Of a DNA stretch of 64,000 bases, positions 33,111 to 45,414 are shown piece after piece. The DNA comes from Gymnothorax reevesii. Its lineage: Eukaryota > Chordata > Actinopteri > Anguilliformes > Muraenidae. The position numbers and the translations under genes were made by a program. The notes beneath the pieces were generated by a model, which was not told the origin of the DNA, did no database searches, and saw nothing but the letters and a program-made list of their open reading frames with translations. The stretch lies in contig CM056592.1 of assembly GCA_029721435.1 (NCBI GenBank), positions 36,219,611 to 36,283,610 of the forward strand, in the 5' to 3' direction. The stretch's first letter is position 1. Every line of letters begins with the position of its first letter.

Positions 33111-33939
33111 ACAATAAGTGCCAAAATTGCAACAAAAGAGCGATAAAAATCCGTTGTTAGAAAATCATACTATAAGGTGTAATTTTTCAGAGTCAAAGAT
33201 TGAGTTTTTTTATAGTATGCAATACGTGCCAAGATAGAAAAAGCTAACTTACTCAAAATGAGTAAAATTGAATCTATTGCATTTTGAAAACAAACTCTTC
33301 AAATGTACTTGCACCCATTCGAGCTGCCATGGGCTTGTTGGTCTTAAAATGAGGTGTGGTCAGGCGCATTGCTATCTTGAGGCGACAATAAAGGTCTTCA
33401 GTCTAAAGTCAATGGTGCAGTATTTAACAGTTATTTTACAGCCAAATTGAAAATTGAAAATAAAATTGTAAAATGCACCGACATAGCGACAAGCATAACG
33501 TTCACTCCGGTTGTTACGCGCACAAGGAGGAGAAACACTGCACCAACATGCAATAGATTGAAAATGCAAAGATTAAAATGTGAAAAATGATTGTTGTGGA
33601 TGATTGGATGCCCCAGCAGAGAGCGCTCTGATATATGTGGACCATAAAGTAACCCATTCCATCTACATGCAGGTGATTTGCAATGCAACATGCGAGGTTA
33701 CACATGCATTCACAAATTATCCTGGATCAAGACATTGCTCCTTAACACTGGCCAACTCCTGCAGCCTTCCTGGGGGAGGGGTGGCTATTGGGTAACAATG
33801 GCAACGCATTAAAAAAACATGTTATTACACTGTCATGACTACAAAAGCACAGGAATTTTCTCTTAATCAAAAACACATGAAAACATCAACTGTAACACCG
33901 ATGTGCATCATTTTTACCACTCAGCCAAACTTTGGCCAG
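33111..33939. other. No feature recognised
   Basis: AT-rich DNA. Overlapping minus-strand frames at 33372-33705 do not resemble known proteins. Confidence 0.3.
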
Positions 33940-34140
33940 AGGGATATTGTCGTCACCAGTCTGTCTGTCTGTCTGTCTGTCGTCTGACCATGACTTTGTC
34001 CGGGTCAGTACTCAGCAACTAATGATCGCAGCCTCACCAAATTTGGACCGTAACTCACTATGACCCACAGATGTGCAACGTCAGGATTTTCGACCTTTGA
34101 CCTTTGTCGAGGGGAATTCAGCAACGCGTTATGTTTGTTC
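33940..34140 (+). repeat. Dispersed repeat with (CTGT)n core
   Basis: 'gagggatattgtcgtcacc' precedes a pure ctgt run (33959-33981). 'atttggaccgtaactcac' and 'gacctttgacctttg' follow. It looks like a relative of the repeats at 27512-27994 and 29717-29915. Confidence 0.4.
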
Positions 34141-35402
34141 ATTAAAATACTAAACTTGTTTCTTTCTAATTTTAGCGTGCTGATTCCAAAAACTCCAGCA
34201 CGTCACATTTTCTCACAATGTTTGATGTGCATTTCATACCGTTTTCACGTTCAACAACCACTTGTTTAGTTTGAGAAATTTCGTGTCATCCCTTAAGCGC
34301 CAGAAAAACTGCCATAAAGACATGATTGCCATCTTCCTCTGAGCCACGTGAGAACTAGTTGTTTGAGCCTTGGCTGATTATTCCATATGTGAATGATTTT
34401 AACGTCATTATTTTGGTATATTTCCAAATTTACATTTTGATCTTTGACTCCCCTAGAGTACTCCTGATCGTTCAAAGTCCAAAACAAGGTCCTTGTTTAG
34501 CTCATACTGCAATCCTCAAAAAAACCCATTTGTAGTCCATTGTAGTCTCTGCCTGAAACGCCTCGTTGGGGTGGCTCTTCCGCTATGGCCCCTACTCCCC
34601 GTGTGCCCACTTTCTTCTGACTGGCCAGCTCTGTGGAGGGCGGGGTTGGGCGGGACGAGGCTGCAGAACGCAGTTTTCTGGGTTCTCCTCCCCAGAGTGA
34701 AACGTGAGACACGGCAGCCATCTGATAAAGAATCAGCGGGGAAATTCCGAAATCTAAGGCGACTTGAATATAGATCTATTTAAATGCACTTGTTCTAATA
34801 AACAGCGGCGAAAGTAGAGGACGCGGTGCGAAAGTCTGGCAGCTCAAGCATGAATTTGCTATTGGCTACAGTTTGCTACGGCAACTCTGCTCTATAGCTA
34901 GGATGCAGGGAAGGCTAGAATTCAGCCCATATAGACACATTTTTAGAACGGGTCGACATGTAGACCGGAGACCATAGAAATTCGGTGGGTCTGAGTTTAG
35001 AGGGAAACATGGACAGTGAGGAGCAGCTAAAAGTGGACCAACAGCTTATGGACTGCTTCGGTATGTACTAGAACCTGCTGGTTCGTGTGCATAGCTGTGG
35101 TGTGTTGTTGGCGTGGAGAAATGAACAGCTTCCTTGCTGGTATATGACGGAGGGGTGAAAGCTCCAGGCTAAACAGCCTTTTCAGAAATTGCCCGTGGTA
35201 AAGGTTTACTCATTGCTTTGGAACGACCAGCTTTTCCTCGCGGAAAATGGGTGCATTATGCATAGTGTGCGAGAGCTAGATAGAGGTACGGTTATGTCAT
35301 GAACATAATACGGGTTTTACAGACTGCTCTGCAAAACCTACGTCTGGTCTAACTGCAGCCCAACTCGGCAGACACATACAGCACCTCTCCGGTTAGCTTC
35401 AA

Positions 35403-35462
35403 CTGTAGTGGTAATCAGGTAGCGTTATGATGAAACTGTCACATTGATGCTTACCGAAGGAA
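35403..35462 (+). repeat. Direct repeat unit, copy 1 (copy 2 at 37844-37903)
   Basis: 'aactgtagtgg' and 'gttatgatgaaactgtcac' followed by 'attgatgcttaccgaag' recur at 37844-37903 with few changes. Another pair, 'aatacgggttttacagac' (about 35322) and 'aatacaggttttacagac' (about 38027), is also in direct order. Ignoring the nested insert between them, the spacing suggests tandem units of roughly 290 bp inside the outer transposon. Confidence 0.6.
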
Positions 35463-35496
35463 ATCGATCACTTCTACAAGAAAGAATGACCAATTT

Positions 35497-37648
35497 AGGG
35501 CTCTAAATTCGTAGACCAGGCGTGGTGCAGGCGTGGCGAATGGGGGGTGCGCCGCGCCAACGGGGTGTGCCCAGGCGTATGTTGCAATTTTGTGCCCGGC
35601 GTAGGCTGGCGCAAGTACTCCTCTGTCCTGCCTCTGTCCCTCCTTCCAGCGCTAGTGGAAAAGAAGGCGTGTTTGGGTATTACACAGCCGAGTCAGATCT
35701 TCACCAATCAAATGAGCTCCTCTCCTCACCTTTAATGTGTTGGAATATAGAAGCCTCTGTCCTATATCTGTATGATGCGTTAATGTTGCATTTTACTTTG
35801 CTGCCTCAGGCATGTTTTCTGCACTGCTTACGTCTATATTAAGCATTACGAATATGAGTTTAGCTGGCTAGCTAGGGCATTCGCGAATTATTACCGTTAG
35901 CAAACTTGAATGGAATTTCAAAACGAAACTATGTCAGATCATTCAAACTTATGAAGTTGGAATTAAATAGGACGCTTGCTCATTGGGAAGAAAAACGATG
36001 GATAGCGTGTTCCTATTATTACACATTGTTGCTGCTTAAAATGTTGAGATTAACATGCATTGACAACAATGCAAGATACGTTACACACTTATTTTCAATA
36101 TGTGATCTTAACTCAGTATGACATCATAGCAATCAGGCTGTATTCCTTTCCCCCACTAAAAACGACCTAAGTGACAATAATAGTAGAGTATTGAGCTGCT
36201 TGCCCACTGGACGCGAAACAAATTTTTCACACAACAGATTGTGTTGAACGTTCGTGTCTGAAAGTCTGACAGGGTTTTAATATAACTCCGTGTCTGACAG
36301 TCGATTATTGTTTTTAATTTCTTCAAATCTACTGACTGTTTTGGATATTGAACGTGAATGTTTTGATAAGAGGGCTCAGTTCTTTAAGATGAGTACCGAG
36401 AATTTCAATCAATGTTTCTGTTTTAAGCTGCTCAATAAAGTGAGTCGACATTGGCACAGGACAATGTACAATACCACCGTGTCTGACAAAAAAAAAAGAG
36501 GACGATTAGAACAGATTGATTACGAAATAAAGAATTAAATGAAATATTTGAACAACAGAACATCCACTGAACACTGCAGTTTATTTATTTGCGGGTCATC
36601 TTTTTTGTATGTTCCGTTTGTTGGTGATATATTTTATTCTTTGTTTCGTTATAAATGTGTTCTCATATCAATACTTTTACTTTTTGCTGGCTGTTGGACA
36701 TGGAGTATTTTGCATTTCGCGTCGGACAGTCTTGATCGAGCATGCGATAATTTATTCACAAATTTGCTCACTGACTACAAGTACTATTTTACCTCTGGTG
36801 TGGAAATAAAGCGTGAATCTTTTCGATCCATCTGACTAATTTTCAAAAGAAAGACCGAATAAAGACTGTTGTCTATCTTCAACGGAAGAAAACAGACGAA
36901 TAGGCCAAAAAGACCAAGAAAAGTCGATAGCTATCAATTTGCATTTTGTGAAGGTCGAACACAAACATAGTCAAGTTTGCACATCTAATATTTCCTGGAA
37001 TACTCGGAAAAATTAGAACTTCTATGACTTTCGGACACAGAGCTATATTAAAACCCTGTCCGACTATCGCTTCTTTGCATTGACTTTGTCTGTAATCAGT
37101 CGTGCGAAAAATTTGTTTCGTGTCCAGTGTGCAAGCGGCTTTACTGAGCATAGAACGCAAGCATGCTATATATATATCCAGTTTGTGGCTGGCTGAGATA
37201 GATTTCCATTACGCGTGCCAACCGCCTTTAATCTGACATCGAGGTAGATACTATTATTTAGTTCCATTAAATAGTGCTTCCTGTAATAATCTATTGCATT
37301 GAAATGTGCCTGACATTCTGGAAACCTGCCAGTGAGATTTCAGTGACGTGTGCGCACTGTGCGCCGGTCAGCCAAATTACCACTGCACAGAAATTAAACC
37401 AGGTTGGAGCTGGCAAGTTTTCTGCGCAACTTCAGCGGAGACTTTTTCTACGAAATTGTCAGTGCGTCTTGATAAATATGTGACACCTCCCCCTACTACG
37501 CCGCCACACCCATCTCGGCGCATGTTCGTCAACCAAAGGCTGCGCACCTCAAGAAATTACCACTGCGCGAGCTGCGCCGGACGAAATTAGCACTGCGTGG
37601 GCTGCGCCACGCTACGCCACCTGCGCGGCGCCGAGACATTACAGCCCT
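35497..37648. mobile_element. CG-rich-ended DNA element nested in the THAP-type transposon
   Basis: The ends read agggctctaaattcgtag and, inverted, agggctgtaatgtctcgg. Both ends continue into GC-rich words (ggcgtggtgcaggcgtggcg, and ggcgcagc/gcgccgagac). This layout is familiar from a fish hAT-like family. No clear target-site duplication was found. It contains the Harbinger-like element at 36194-37140. Confidence 0.5.
36194..37140. mobile_element. Harbinger-like non-autonomous element with long inverted ends
   Basis: Left end agctgcttgcccactggacg, right end (inverted) agccgcttgcacactggaca, each followed by gaaacaaatttttc. A second layer of inverted similarity ('gacagggttttaatata' near 36268, and inverted near 37044) extends the arms past 100 bp. 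Flanks are ttg and tta, consistent with a mutated TTA duplication. Interior frames of 82 and 98 codons show no transposase motif. It shares its end with the MITE at 468-609. Confidence 0.7.
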
Positions 37649-38525
37649 TTATCTCCGCCTTTTTCGGCTTTTTATTAGCCATAACAAGGAGGATGAAATT
37701 ATGTCAAGGTAATGCAGAGAAATCATTTGTTATACCGATAGAGCTTCTGAGTTTTGCATTGCTTTCACGGTAGCACCAGAGAGCATTTGTGAAGTATCTG
37801 GCCGATCCTGGTCGTGGATAAGTGAAGTGATCACTAACTGTAGTGGCTACAATTGGGCAACGTTATGATGAAACTGCCACATTGATGCTTACCGAAGTAA
37901 CACAAGCATACCGATCAGAATTACTGCATATAAGTTCACCAGGAACATTTTTAATTAGCACGGCATGCAAACTAACATGCAGTAGCTGGTAACCCAGCGG
38001 TCATAACCACAGAGACAAACCCTTGCAATACAGGTTTTACAGACAGCAAGTTCTGTTGTGAACAGTTGTACCAAGCATCCAAATTACAAACAAGTATTAA
38101 AAGTTAGCTTCAAATGAGGTTTGTGTTCACACATCTTCTGTAGATTTCTTACGATGTCACTCTTGCATATTTAGAACACAAACATTAGCAACAGTAAATT
38201 GGCTACGTCAGCCGCTGTGCTACATAATCAACTGGCTATCATGTAAAATTGGCTTGTGCAGTAAAAGCAACTTACAGCTTTTGTGTCTGTAAATCACGGA
38301 CAGTCGCGACTGATACAGGCTTTATCTTGAGATATTTTACAAAGCCGGCATTTGAGGCCAATTGTTAGTGCTATCGCTAGCAGTCCTGCTAGCCACCCGT
38401 AACACGTTAGCTTCACTTACATTATTTGCTGTTATATCATTACTTACAGCTTGTGGCTCTGAGCGCTTGATCGATGCAGCTGCTTCAGGTTTGGGAAGCA
38501 GCTGAAACGCTTATCCTGTGTCAAA

Positions 38526-38735
38526 TTATCCTTTATTTATAAAGCTGTCAATGGTGAAATGCTGAGTACAAGCAGCTAACGTTCCCTTTGGCCGTGGCTG
38601 TTTGCTGCCTGCAAAAAAAAAAGCTACCCACTGATTTCTGGTGGCATCCTCTTTTGGAAGAGAAATAAGTGTTTTTCTTTGCGTCCAAAAGTAAACGGAC
38701 AAGCATCTTCGGGAGAGATGCTGACAAAACTGCAC
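38526..38735 (-). pseudogene. THAP domain remnant
   Basis: The frame contains LPKEDATRNQWVAFFF and later AACTQHFTIDSF. This corresponds to the THAP zinc finger's central (F/L)P.D...R..W and C-terminal C..HF..D.F signature. The N-terminal C..C pair is not in this frame. A frame slip upstream would bring FTFGRKEKHLFLF into register. THAP domains are the DNA-binding heads of P, Kolobok and ISL2EU transposases. Its position just inside a transposon end and its frameshift point to a dead transposase rather than a host gene. Confidence 0.6.
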
Positions 38736-38989
38736 CTCAAATGATCAGCAGTTCTTCTTTTGTATTTCCAAAAGGATCAGCATAATAGGTCCCCTTTAAA
38801 AGAGCTCCCGCAAAAACAAGTTGCCACATGATAGGTTTTCAACAGCTCAGGATTACTAAATTTTTAATTCCTTGAAAATTTATTTAGCGCTTGAAGGGTT
38901 AACTCCCACTTGACATTCTTTTTTTTTGGGAAAGAATGAATGACAAGACGGGAACCTGAGTATTCTCGAAGCTGCGTCGATCTACCACG

Positions 38990-39350
38990 TATGATGTCAG
39001 CTGTGCGTGTGCTGACAGTTTGTATGGGGCTCTCTCCTCACCTCTGTGAATATGAGGCTGGGGACTAGGAGATGGAGGGAGAGATGCCTCGTCCCGAAGC
39101 GCGACGCTCGTGGCCTGTGAATGAGCTACGGCCGCAAGTGAGCTCACCGGTCACACCTACAACGCACGCAGCTGACGGCCTGGATATCACCTCCCAATTA
39201 GGATGCTTCCATACAGTGGCCTGCTGGGCCAGCGCCTGGCAGTAGTTAGCATTCTGACAAGTGGAAACGATCCCTAATGCGGTAGCATTGTGGCTCAGAC
39301 TGGAATATCCAGCTCAGTTATAAAGGCTTAGTTTTTTATCGCTTAAGCAC
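38990..39350. other. Unassigned GC-richer block
   Basis: The block is repeat-free and of balanced composition, with 'acctcccaattaggatgc' near 39189. It may be regulatory. A short GTGT patch follows at 39480-39520. Confidence 0.25.
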
Positions 39351-39589
39351 TGATGGCTTTCTGAAGGAAGTGTCAAGAATCAAGGTCTGGCTCACGAGAT
39401 TAATTAATATGACATTATGTCAAACAACAGTTTTACAATGGAACATATCAGTCGAGACCAAACCAATCTATACCGGAGTGTATGTTGGAGTGAGTGTGCG
39501 TGAGTGTGTGTGTGCGTGTATTTTAAAGGTAGAGAGCCAAATCAGGGGAGAACCAGCACAGAGGAATGTCTGAGGGTAAATTAATTAAA

Positions 39590-39950
39590 TTTTCCTTTTT
39601 CCGCAGAGAGAGGAGGAGGGGGAAGGCATCGCTTCAGACGAATCTCTGCCAAATGTTTTCCCAGTTTGGATACTCGGTGGGCAGATGGGACACCATCTCT
39701 GTATCACCTCAGCGACAGACTGCCAAATGACGGCCTCTCTTCGGGAGACTAGGCCCTGCGGTGACAGATTGAGAGCAAATGGGTTGGTGTAATAAACACA
39801 GCCACCTGAGATACTGTGAGGGTGCCACAGCCAGGGGCTGTGAGGACCTGAGGGATATGAGGCCCATGCAAATGAAGAGACAAATTAACATGACAACGCA
39901 GAGCACATTTCGGCCACTGCTCACCATACAGTGAAGTCAAAGCCAAACAC
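39590..39950. other. Candidate conserved noncoding block with octamer
   Basis: Contains the octamer ATGCAAAT (39866-39873) next to 'gacaaattaacatgacaacg'. No repeat is seen. A splice-acceptor-like 'ctttttccgcag' at about 39595 is followed by an open frame, but without a matching donor I do not call an exon. Confidence 0.3.
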
Positions 39951-40369
39951 TTTCAGCTAATAGCTAATTACCCTCAAAAAGTTTGAAATAAATAGAAGTT
40001 CATGCTATGAGCTGATGAAGTGTGTATGTTTCATCCATGTAGTGGCACAAGCAAAGTGAAATTATTGTAGGTTATTTTGGAACCCAGACAAATCAAGTCA
40101 ATTTCATATCGTTTTAGTCACTTACCCATAATCATTTCACAATTTGTGAGGTGAATATTCGTATCTATGGTCGATGTTGAAATAATAAAGACATATTCAT
40201 TATATTCAACACAGCACTGATAATCATGAATGTGATTGAGTAAATTACTGAAATATTTAGTTAATTTTATTATTTGAAATTATGCAGGCTACTTTGTGAA
40301 TTTGAACTTGGCTGAAACAATACATGTAACCTAATTTACTTTTGGAGATACCAGTTGCCAGTCAATTGA

Positions 40370-40860
40370 AGTATCGTCTGTGCAGATCTTACAGGCTGAT
40401 TTTACAATGGCAAGCCACATCCAGCCTTTCAAATTTAAAATTACAGAGTTAATTAAATTTCATCTCTGAAGCGGCAAAAAAGCAACCAAAAAGTGAAAAG
40501 GCAAAATTAGCTCAATAATATTTGACTGTCCATATGAAAGCTATCAGGAGTCTGCTCCTCAATATGACAAATACTATCTCAGATATTAGCAATGCCCCAA
40601 TTAAAATTAATTAAGATTAGCCTTTTTTGCCAACACTGCAGAATTGCACTTTTTGAAAGCTGCATGAAAGGAGTGCTCCATTGTGTGAATGCAGGGTTAC
40701 ACATTGGAAAAGTGTTTGATATAGATTTATTTGCATACTTTTTCCCCATAAATTATTTTAATGCTCCACAAAAGCCACAAAAGAGGCAATTTTCCATTTT
40801 AATCCTTTTCAATCTCTTATTAATAAGCATTTTATAATAATCTAAAATAAAAATTTGATC
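40370..40860. other. Candidate conserved noncoding block
   Basis: Dense in homeodomain-like AT cores ('ttacagagttaattaaattt', 'aattaaaattaattaagatt') and carries the octamer ATTTGCAT (40729-40736). It is repeat-free up to the solo LTR that begins at 40865. Among the strongest enhancer-like textures in the window. Confidence 0.35.
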
Positions 40861-40864
40861 AATT

Positions 40865-41303
40865 TGTGATAGTTGCTGAAGGTGGACGTCAAGGGCAGCG
40901 GCCAAATATTAAAAAAAGGAAAACCTCTCAGCGTGAAGAGAGACTAACAACAGATAGAAATAACAAGGCTTGCGCTACCAACAGACCAGACGCCGTCCGT
41001 GGTAGAAAATAAGCGAGCTCGAGAAAAAGGAAAGAAAAGGGAAATAAATCAAAGATTCCCTTACTCACTAACACTGATCCTCTTATGCAGCTAAGTCCCT
41101 AACAATAATCTCACAAGAGACCTCACCGGCTAAAGCACCAAAGATGACACTGACACTCTAGCAAGGAACGCGAGAAGAAACTGGAGCTTAAATAGGGTCC
41201 GGGCAACGCCCCCAATTACTGCCAGCTGGCCCAGGAATCTGATAGGGAGCAAAACAATATCGTCCCGGACGAGAGTAACAAACAGAGCTCTCAAAGCATG
41301 ACA
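40865..41303 (-). mobile_element. Solo LTR (family A), second copy
   Basis: On the minus strand this 439-bp segment starts TGTCATGCTTTGAG and ends CAACTATCACA. Flanks share AATT (40861-40864 and 41304-41307). It shares with the 6676-7147 LTR the blocks 'gcttaaatag', 'cagctgg' and 'gacgagagtaacaaa' in the same order. There is no internal retroelement sequence. Confidence 0.75.
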
Positions 41304-41691
41304 TAATTAGTCAGTAAAGGTGCTATTCTATAAACTACCTTGTAGTTATGATGTCTTTACAAAAATTTTCAATTGATGTTGCTTGTATTTAGTTTACTTA
41401 GAGAGAAATACAAATACCTGGGAGGCAAAACTATAAATTTTCTGTACCGTGACTATAGTTGTGCCAGATCTGAGGCTGACTAGCAAATATATAACCAGCA
41501 AATAAATCAGATGCCAAATTTGGCCATATTAGCCTTTCTCTGCAAATTTAATCAAATGGCTATCCAAATTGTGTACTTTAATAAATGATAATTTTATCGT
41601 GGAATTTATCATAAAACAACTATTTTCACTCTTATTTGACATGCTTGAATTACTTCTGAGTCAGGGCATGCCTTTCATCAAAACAGTGAGA
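41304..41691. other. No feature recognised
   Basis: AT-rich DNA between two LTRs. Confidence 0.35.
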
Positions 41692-42842
41692 TGTGATGAT
41701 GCGCTCAGGAACCAGACGCGAGAACCAAGCAGATGTAGATGAGGATTTATTAAGCGAGGGGGGAACCCCCGCAGGGCAGAAGGTAAAGGTACAAAGTCCA
41801 CAATCCAAAAATCACAATCCAGTTGGGCAAAATCCGAGTCGAAAAAACCAGGGCAGCAATCAGAGTACTCGTGGTCAGACAGAAAAGGGTTCAAAAACAC
41901 AGATTCAACAGAAATCCAAAACAGAGTCAAAAATCGTAATCAGGGATGGTCCAGTCAGAATACAATCACTGAGAGTACAAGGCAAAGACAAGCTTGGCAC
42001 AAGCAAACTAAGAGAAAAGTTCTGACAAGAAAATGCTTTGAGAAGACTCCTGATATACACATACGGGAGGTCACATGCTAAACAGAACACAGGTGCAGGA
42101 AGTCAGAACTGATTACAAAGGAGCAAACATGAGGGAGAACCTAATCACATGAAAATAGGCAAAAGCCAAAACGCGGACAGGGATCACAAGACAAACTATA
42201 GACAGAAATACGGCTCCGGTTAAGGAGTTCTAACGTGCACAGATAATGAGAGAAAGGGCAGCGTGAACAGGCGTGGAGGATCCACTGAAACGCAGCAGAG
42301 AAGATAAGGTAAAGAAAAGAGGCGGAGACTAGAACAGGGCGAGTGCTGAGAGCTTGTTAATCAATTAGTAAGGTGCAGCTATACAATCCCAAGTGCTCGT
42401 TAGTAAGTTAGTATTATATACAATGTTACTCTGGGTTAGTAGTTTTAACAAAACAACAAACTGCTTGAACTGGTTAGTTATATAGAGAAGCAAGGCGAAG
42501 GAAGTAAATGAGATTGGAAGGAATGGTTGAAATCCAGAAACCATTAAATCACCCGAAAGAGTGGCACGCAATACCGAGGCTGTGAGCAATAACCAGACAA
42601 GAGACCAGACAGGGGGAGACAAAGTGCAAAGCATGGCAAAAACAAAAACATGGACCGGAATGATAACGGTAATGAGGGAAATGGCAAAATACAAAACATG
42701 GCAAAACTAAACTAGACAAAACAAGAACATAATCAGGTAATCAGATCACAATACACAATTCAAGGCATGGTCAAGCAAGGCAAAGATCAAAATCCGAACA
42801 AGACAGAGTCCAAAGCATGGCAGACAGAGCAGAATCACAACA
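41692..42842 (-). mobile_element. Long LTR (family B), minus strand
   Basis: On the minus strand the 1151-bp segment starts TGTTGTGATTCTGC and ends GCGCATCATCACA. Flanks are tgaga and tgtga (4 of 5). An AATAAA signal lies 40-55 bases from its 3' end and a TATA-like 'gtgtatatcagg' about 350 bases earlier. It aligns with 4540-5761 through most of its length. The 110-codon plus-strand frame at its 3' end is a shadow of repeat DNA. Confidence 0.7.
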
Positions 42843-43487
42843 TGTGATGGATACAGTAGGTCCAAATGCAATTCAAAATCCAAATTGTGTAGTCTTTCTG
42901 CACCCAACAACAGTTTCAGTTTTACCAAGTTTTCTTTATTCAAAATTGAGACCTCAGTGTTGCTGAGTAAAGACAGAGAAGAAAAGCTACAATCACTCCC
43001 AGCTACACAAGCCTCGACAAGCTGATCCCAATATCCCTGATCCAATGCACGATTTTATGTTTTGAAATCTTATTTAAAAAATGAATTTTGGATTCTTCCA
43101 CTTGTTGTGGTGCATCCTGTCACACAACAACATTCAGGCATTTTTATTATTTCAGCTAGTGGACCAAATAGACAAGAAGGCACCGTCAAAGCTTGTTAAT
43201 GTTTTCCTCTCTGGCGCTCCGAAGAAACATTTGCCCCCTGATTGAACAGTTTGACTTCCTCGGATTGGATTGTCCATGGCCAGTGAGCTGATTGATTAGC
43301 CAGTAGGAAACAGGCTAATTGGCTGGTCAGCCTGAGAAGTCAGATTGTGGTCATAATCTGTGCTTGTAAATTGTGCGCGTGTAATGCAAGTGGCACATTC
43401 GCCAATAAAAAAATTTGTGTCTGTTTGTCAGACTTTGTGAAAGATCACCATTGAAAATATTCCAGCACAAATTTTAATAACATCTAC
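42843..43487. other. No feature recognised
   Basis: Unique-looking DNA. No gene or repeat could be supported. Confidence 0.35.
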
Positions 43488-43765
43488 ACAAAAAATTCTA
43501 CATCTATAAAACTTTTTTTTATACATGCGCTAATTATATTTGTAAACTCAAAACTTTTCCAAGTGTGTACAAAATATGTTTATGGCTACAAGAACTTCTT
43601 AAATGTGAAAATCATATCTGTGAGCTCAACACTTTTTTCAAAGATAAACAAAATATTTCCACGTCTACAAAAACCTCTTCACAAATTATATCTGCGAGAG
43701 CAAAACTTTTTCACAAAAAAAGTTTTTTCTACAGCTACAAAACATTTTTTACGCACTCAAAATAT
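43488..43765 (+). repeat. Degenerate tandem array, about 74-78-bp period
   Basis: The unit start 'aaaactttt' recurs near 43508, 43550, 43628 (as aacactttt) and 43702. The words 'acaaaatat', 'gctacaa' and 'atatctgtgagctc' recur at fixed offsets between them. The first unit seems shortened by about 35 bp. About three and a half units are readable. Confidence 0.55.
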
Positions 43766-45414
43766 TAGTGACCCTTTCCTGAATCCATGCATACATTCAG
43801 TCAAAGAGAAGAGTTTCAAAAAAGACCAACTATTAATTTTACATTCCCCCACTGACTTATGGGGATCAGAAATGCTATAGCAAGATAGATCATGTGTATG
43901 GTAGTTTTGGCTGGTAATGGATGCTATCATGACAGAGAATGGGCACCACAGATCTCCCATGTGAGAGGCAGACATCACTCAGGCTCTTCAAAGTGTAAAT
44001 GACAGCTGCCTGTTCGTGTGAGCATTTCTGCATCTCAGTTTTTAAAATATTATGGTCGTGCTCACTCAGGTCAGGTTGTAAAGTTTGCTCAAGCAAAAAT
44101 GAAACTCTGCTTTTAGCCGAAAACATAACCTGTTAATGCAGCATGACCCTCAACCTACTACCACTTCATACAGTGTATCATTGCAGAAATACTATGTTAA
44201 AAGCAATCCAAAACAAAATAGTTTGACCATCATATGTAAATATGATATATAACATAGATCTCAATATATCAATGCACATTTGCTTCATCCAAAAGTCCCT
44301 GTTCCATCCACCTTCTCTTCACCTTAATAAATCTTTTTGCCATCTGCTCAGGATTTAGTCACAGTGTTTCTCTTTGGTCTTTTCAATGTTATCATATCCC
44401 CAAGATTAGAAACAGCCGCACCAAGGACAGATAATGGTTTTAGGTACACTAACATTTTAAAGAAAAAAAACTGCATTATTTAAATATGTTAGTATGCCAT
44501 TTGTTGTACAAAATGTACCCTTGAAAGTAAACTCTTCACATCCATCAGAGCCAAATCAATAAAAGAGGTACCTCATCAGTGTCAGACTGAGATAGCTCCT
44601 TGTTTTCATGCAGACACAGCGAGAAGCCAGCTGATGCGCAATTAGTCTGTAGATTTAGAATGTTATGCACCAAGGTCACTCATTAACATTTCAGGAACAT
44701 GTCTGAGAGTAAAAGTGAATTGCTCTTAAAAGTATATGGTCCCCCAGTGTTTTCTGAAATATTCCCCAGGATTAAATGTAAGGCCCCAAACAATGGACCT
44801 ACTGATTTTTTTCACATAAGTAAAATATCTCCTTGCATTATAACTCTATAGCTGTATGGCAAGTCGTGGTGGAATATAATTCCTTCAGTCAGAGCATAAC
44901 ATGTACATCATGGAGGAGTGAAAGTACTCGTGGGTCAACTGAATCTGTGTGTGAGTTTGTCTTCAGTGTCTTTTTTTCAATGAAATTTATGTTTTAGAAT
45001 GGACCATTGCAGTTGTCATGTGACATAGTTTATTGTAACACTTCTTAAAGGTTAGAATTTGGCCTGAGCAGAGTGAAAGGTGCAGCATTTGTTTCAAATC
45101 GAGCTGGTTTGTGAGTCTTGTTTGTGCCACCAAACATGTCATTGTCCTGGCAGGGAGGCCGGCGGGTCTGCAGATGTCTGGCCCTCATCCTGTGTCATCA
45201 CAGGCAGGAGAGAGCAGCCGAGCCTCTGTGCAACATTTCTCTAATTTCCCAGCCCGCTACGTTACTGTCAGCGTCACTGCTTCAACTGGCACAACAGCAG
45301 GGATACAGCTGCAGCTACAAGAAAGGCTAAGCCAGATAAAAACGAAGAGATTCACCAGTTACCACCCATTAGTTTCAGGAAAAACAACCAATAAATAGGA
45401 GATCTCCAATGAGT
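43766..45414. other. No gene recognised
   Basis: Unique-looking AT-rich DNA. Frames at 45111-45398 do not resemble known proteins. A few enhancer-like AT words occur but no dense block. Confidence 0.35.

Larger units (their letters stand above)
34292..38898 (-). mobile_element. Candidate THAP-type (Kolobok-like) DNA transposon, nested and decayed
   Basis: The right end is well supported. The sequence ends tttagcgcttgaaggg followed by ttaa, and it carries the 20-mer found in the palindromic MITE at 30311-30486. A THAP-like fragment lies just inside this end on the minus strand. The left end is weaker, resting on cccttaagcgcc at 34292-34303. Between them lie two nested elements. An 18-codon open start (MDSEEQLKVDQQLMDCFG) before a donor-like gtatgt lies at 35009-35068 on the plus strand and may be a first exon of an accessory protein. 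Superfamily and left boundary are inferences. Confidence 0.4.

Noticed and set aside
35522..35842. 106-codon plus-strand frame
   Set aside because: It lies at the GC-rich terminus of a nested DNA element and has no domain.
39595..39790. Exon beginning after a ttttccgcag acceptor-like word
   Set aside because: No matching donor and no recognisable peptide. The block reads better as noncoding conserved-type DNA.
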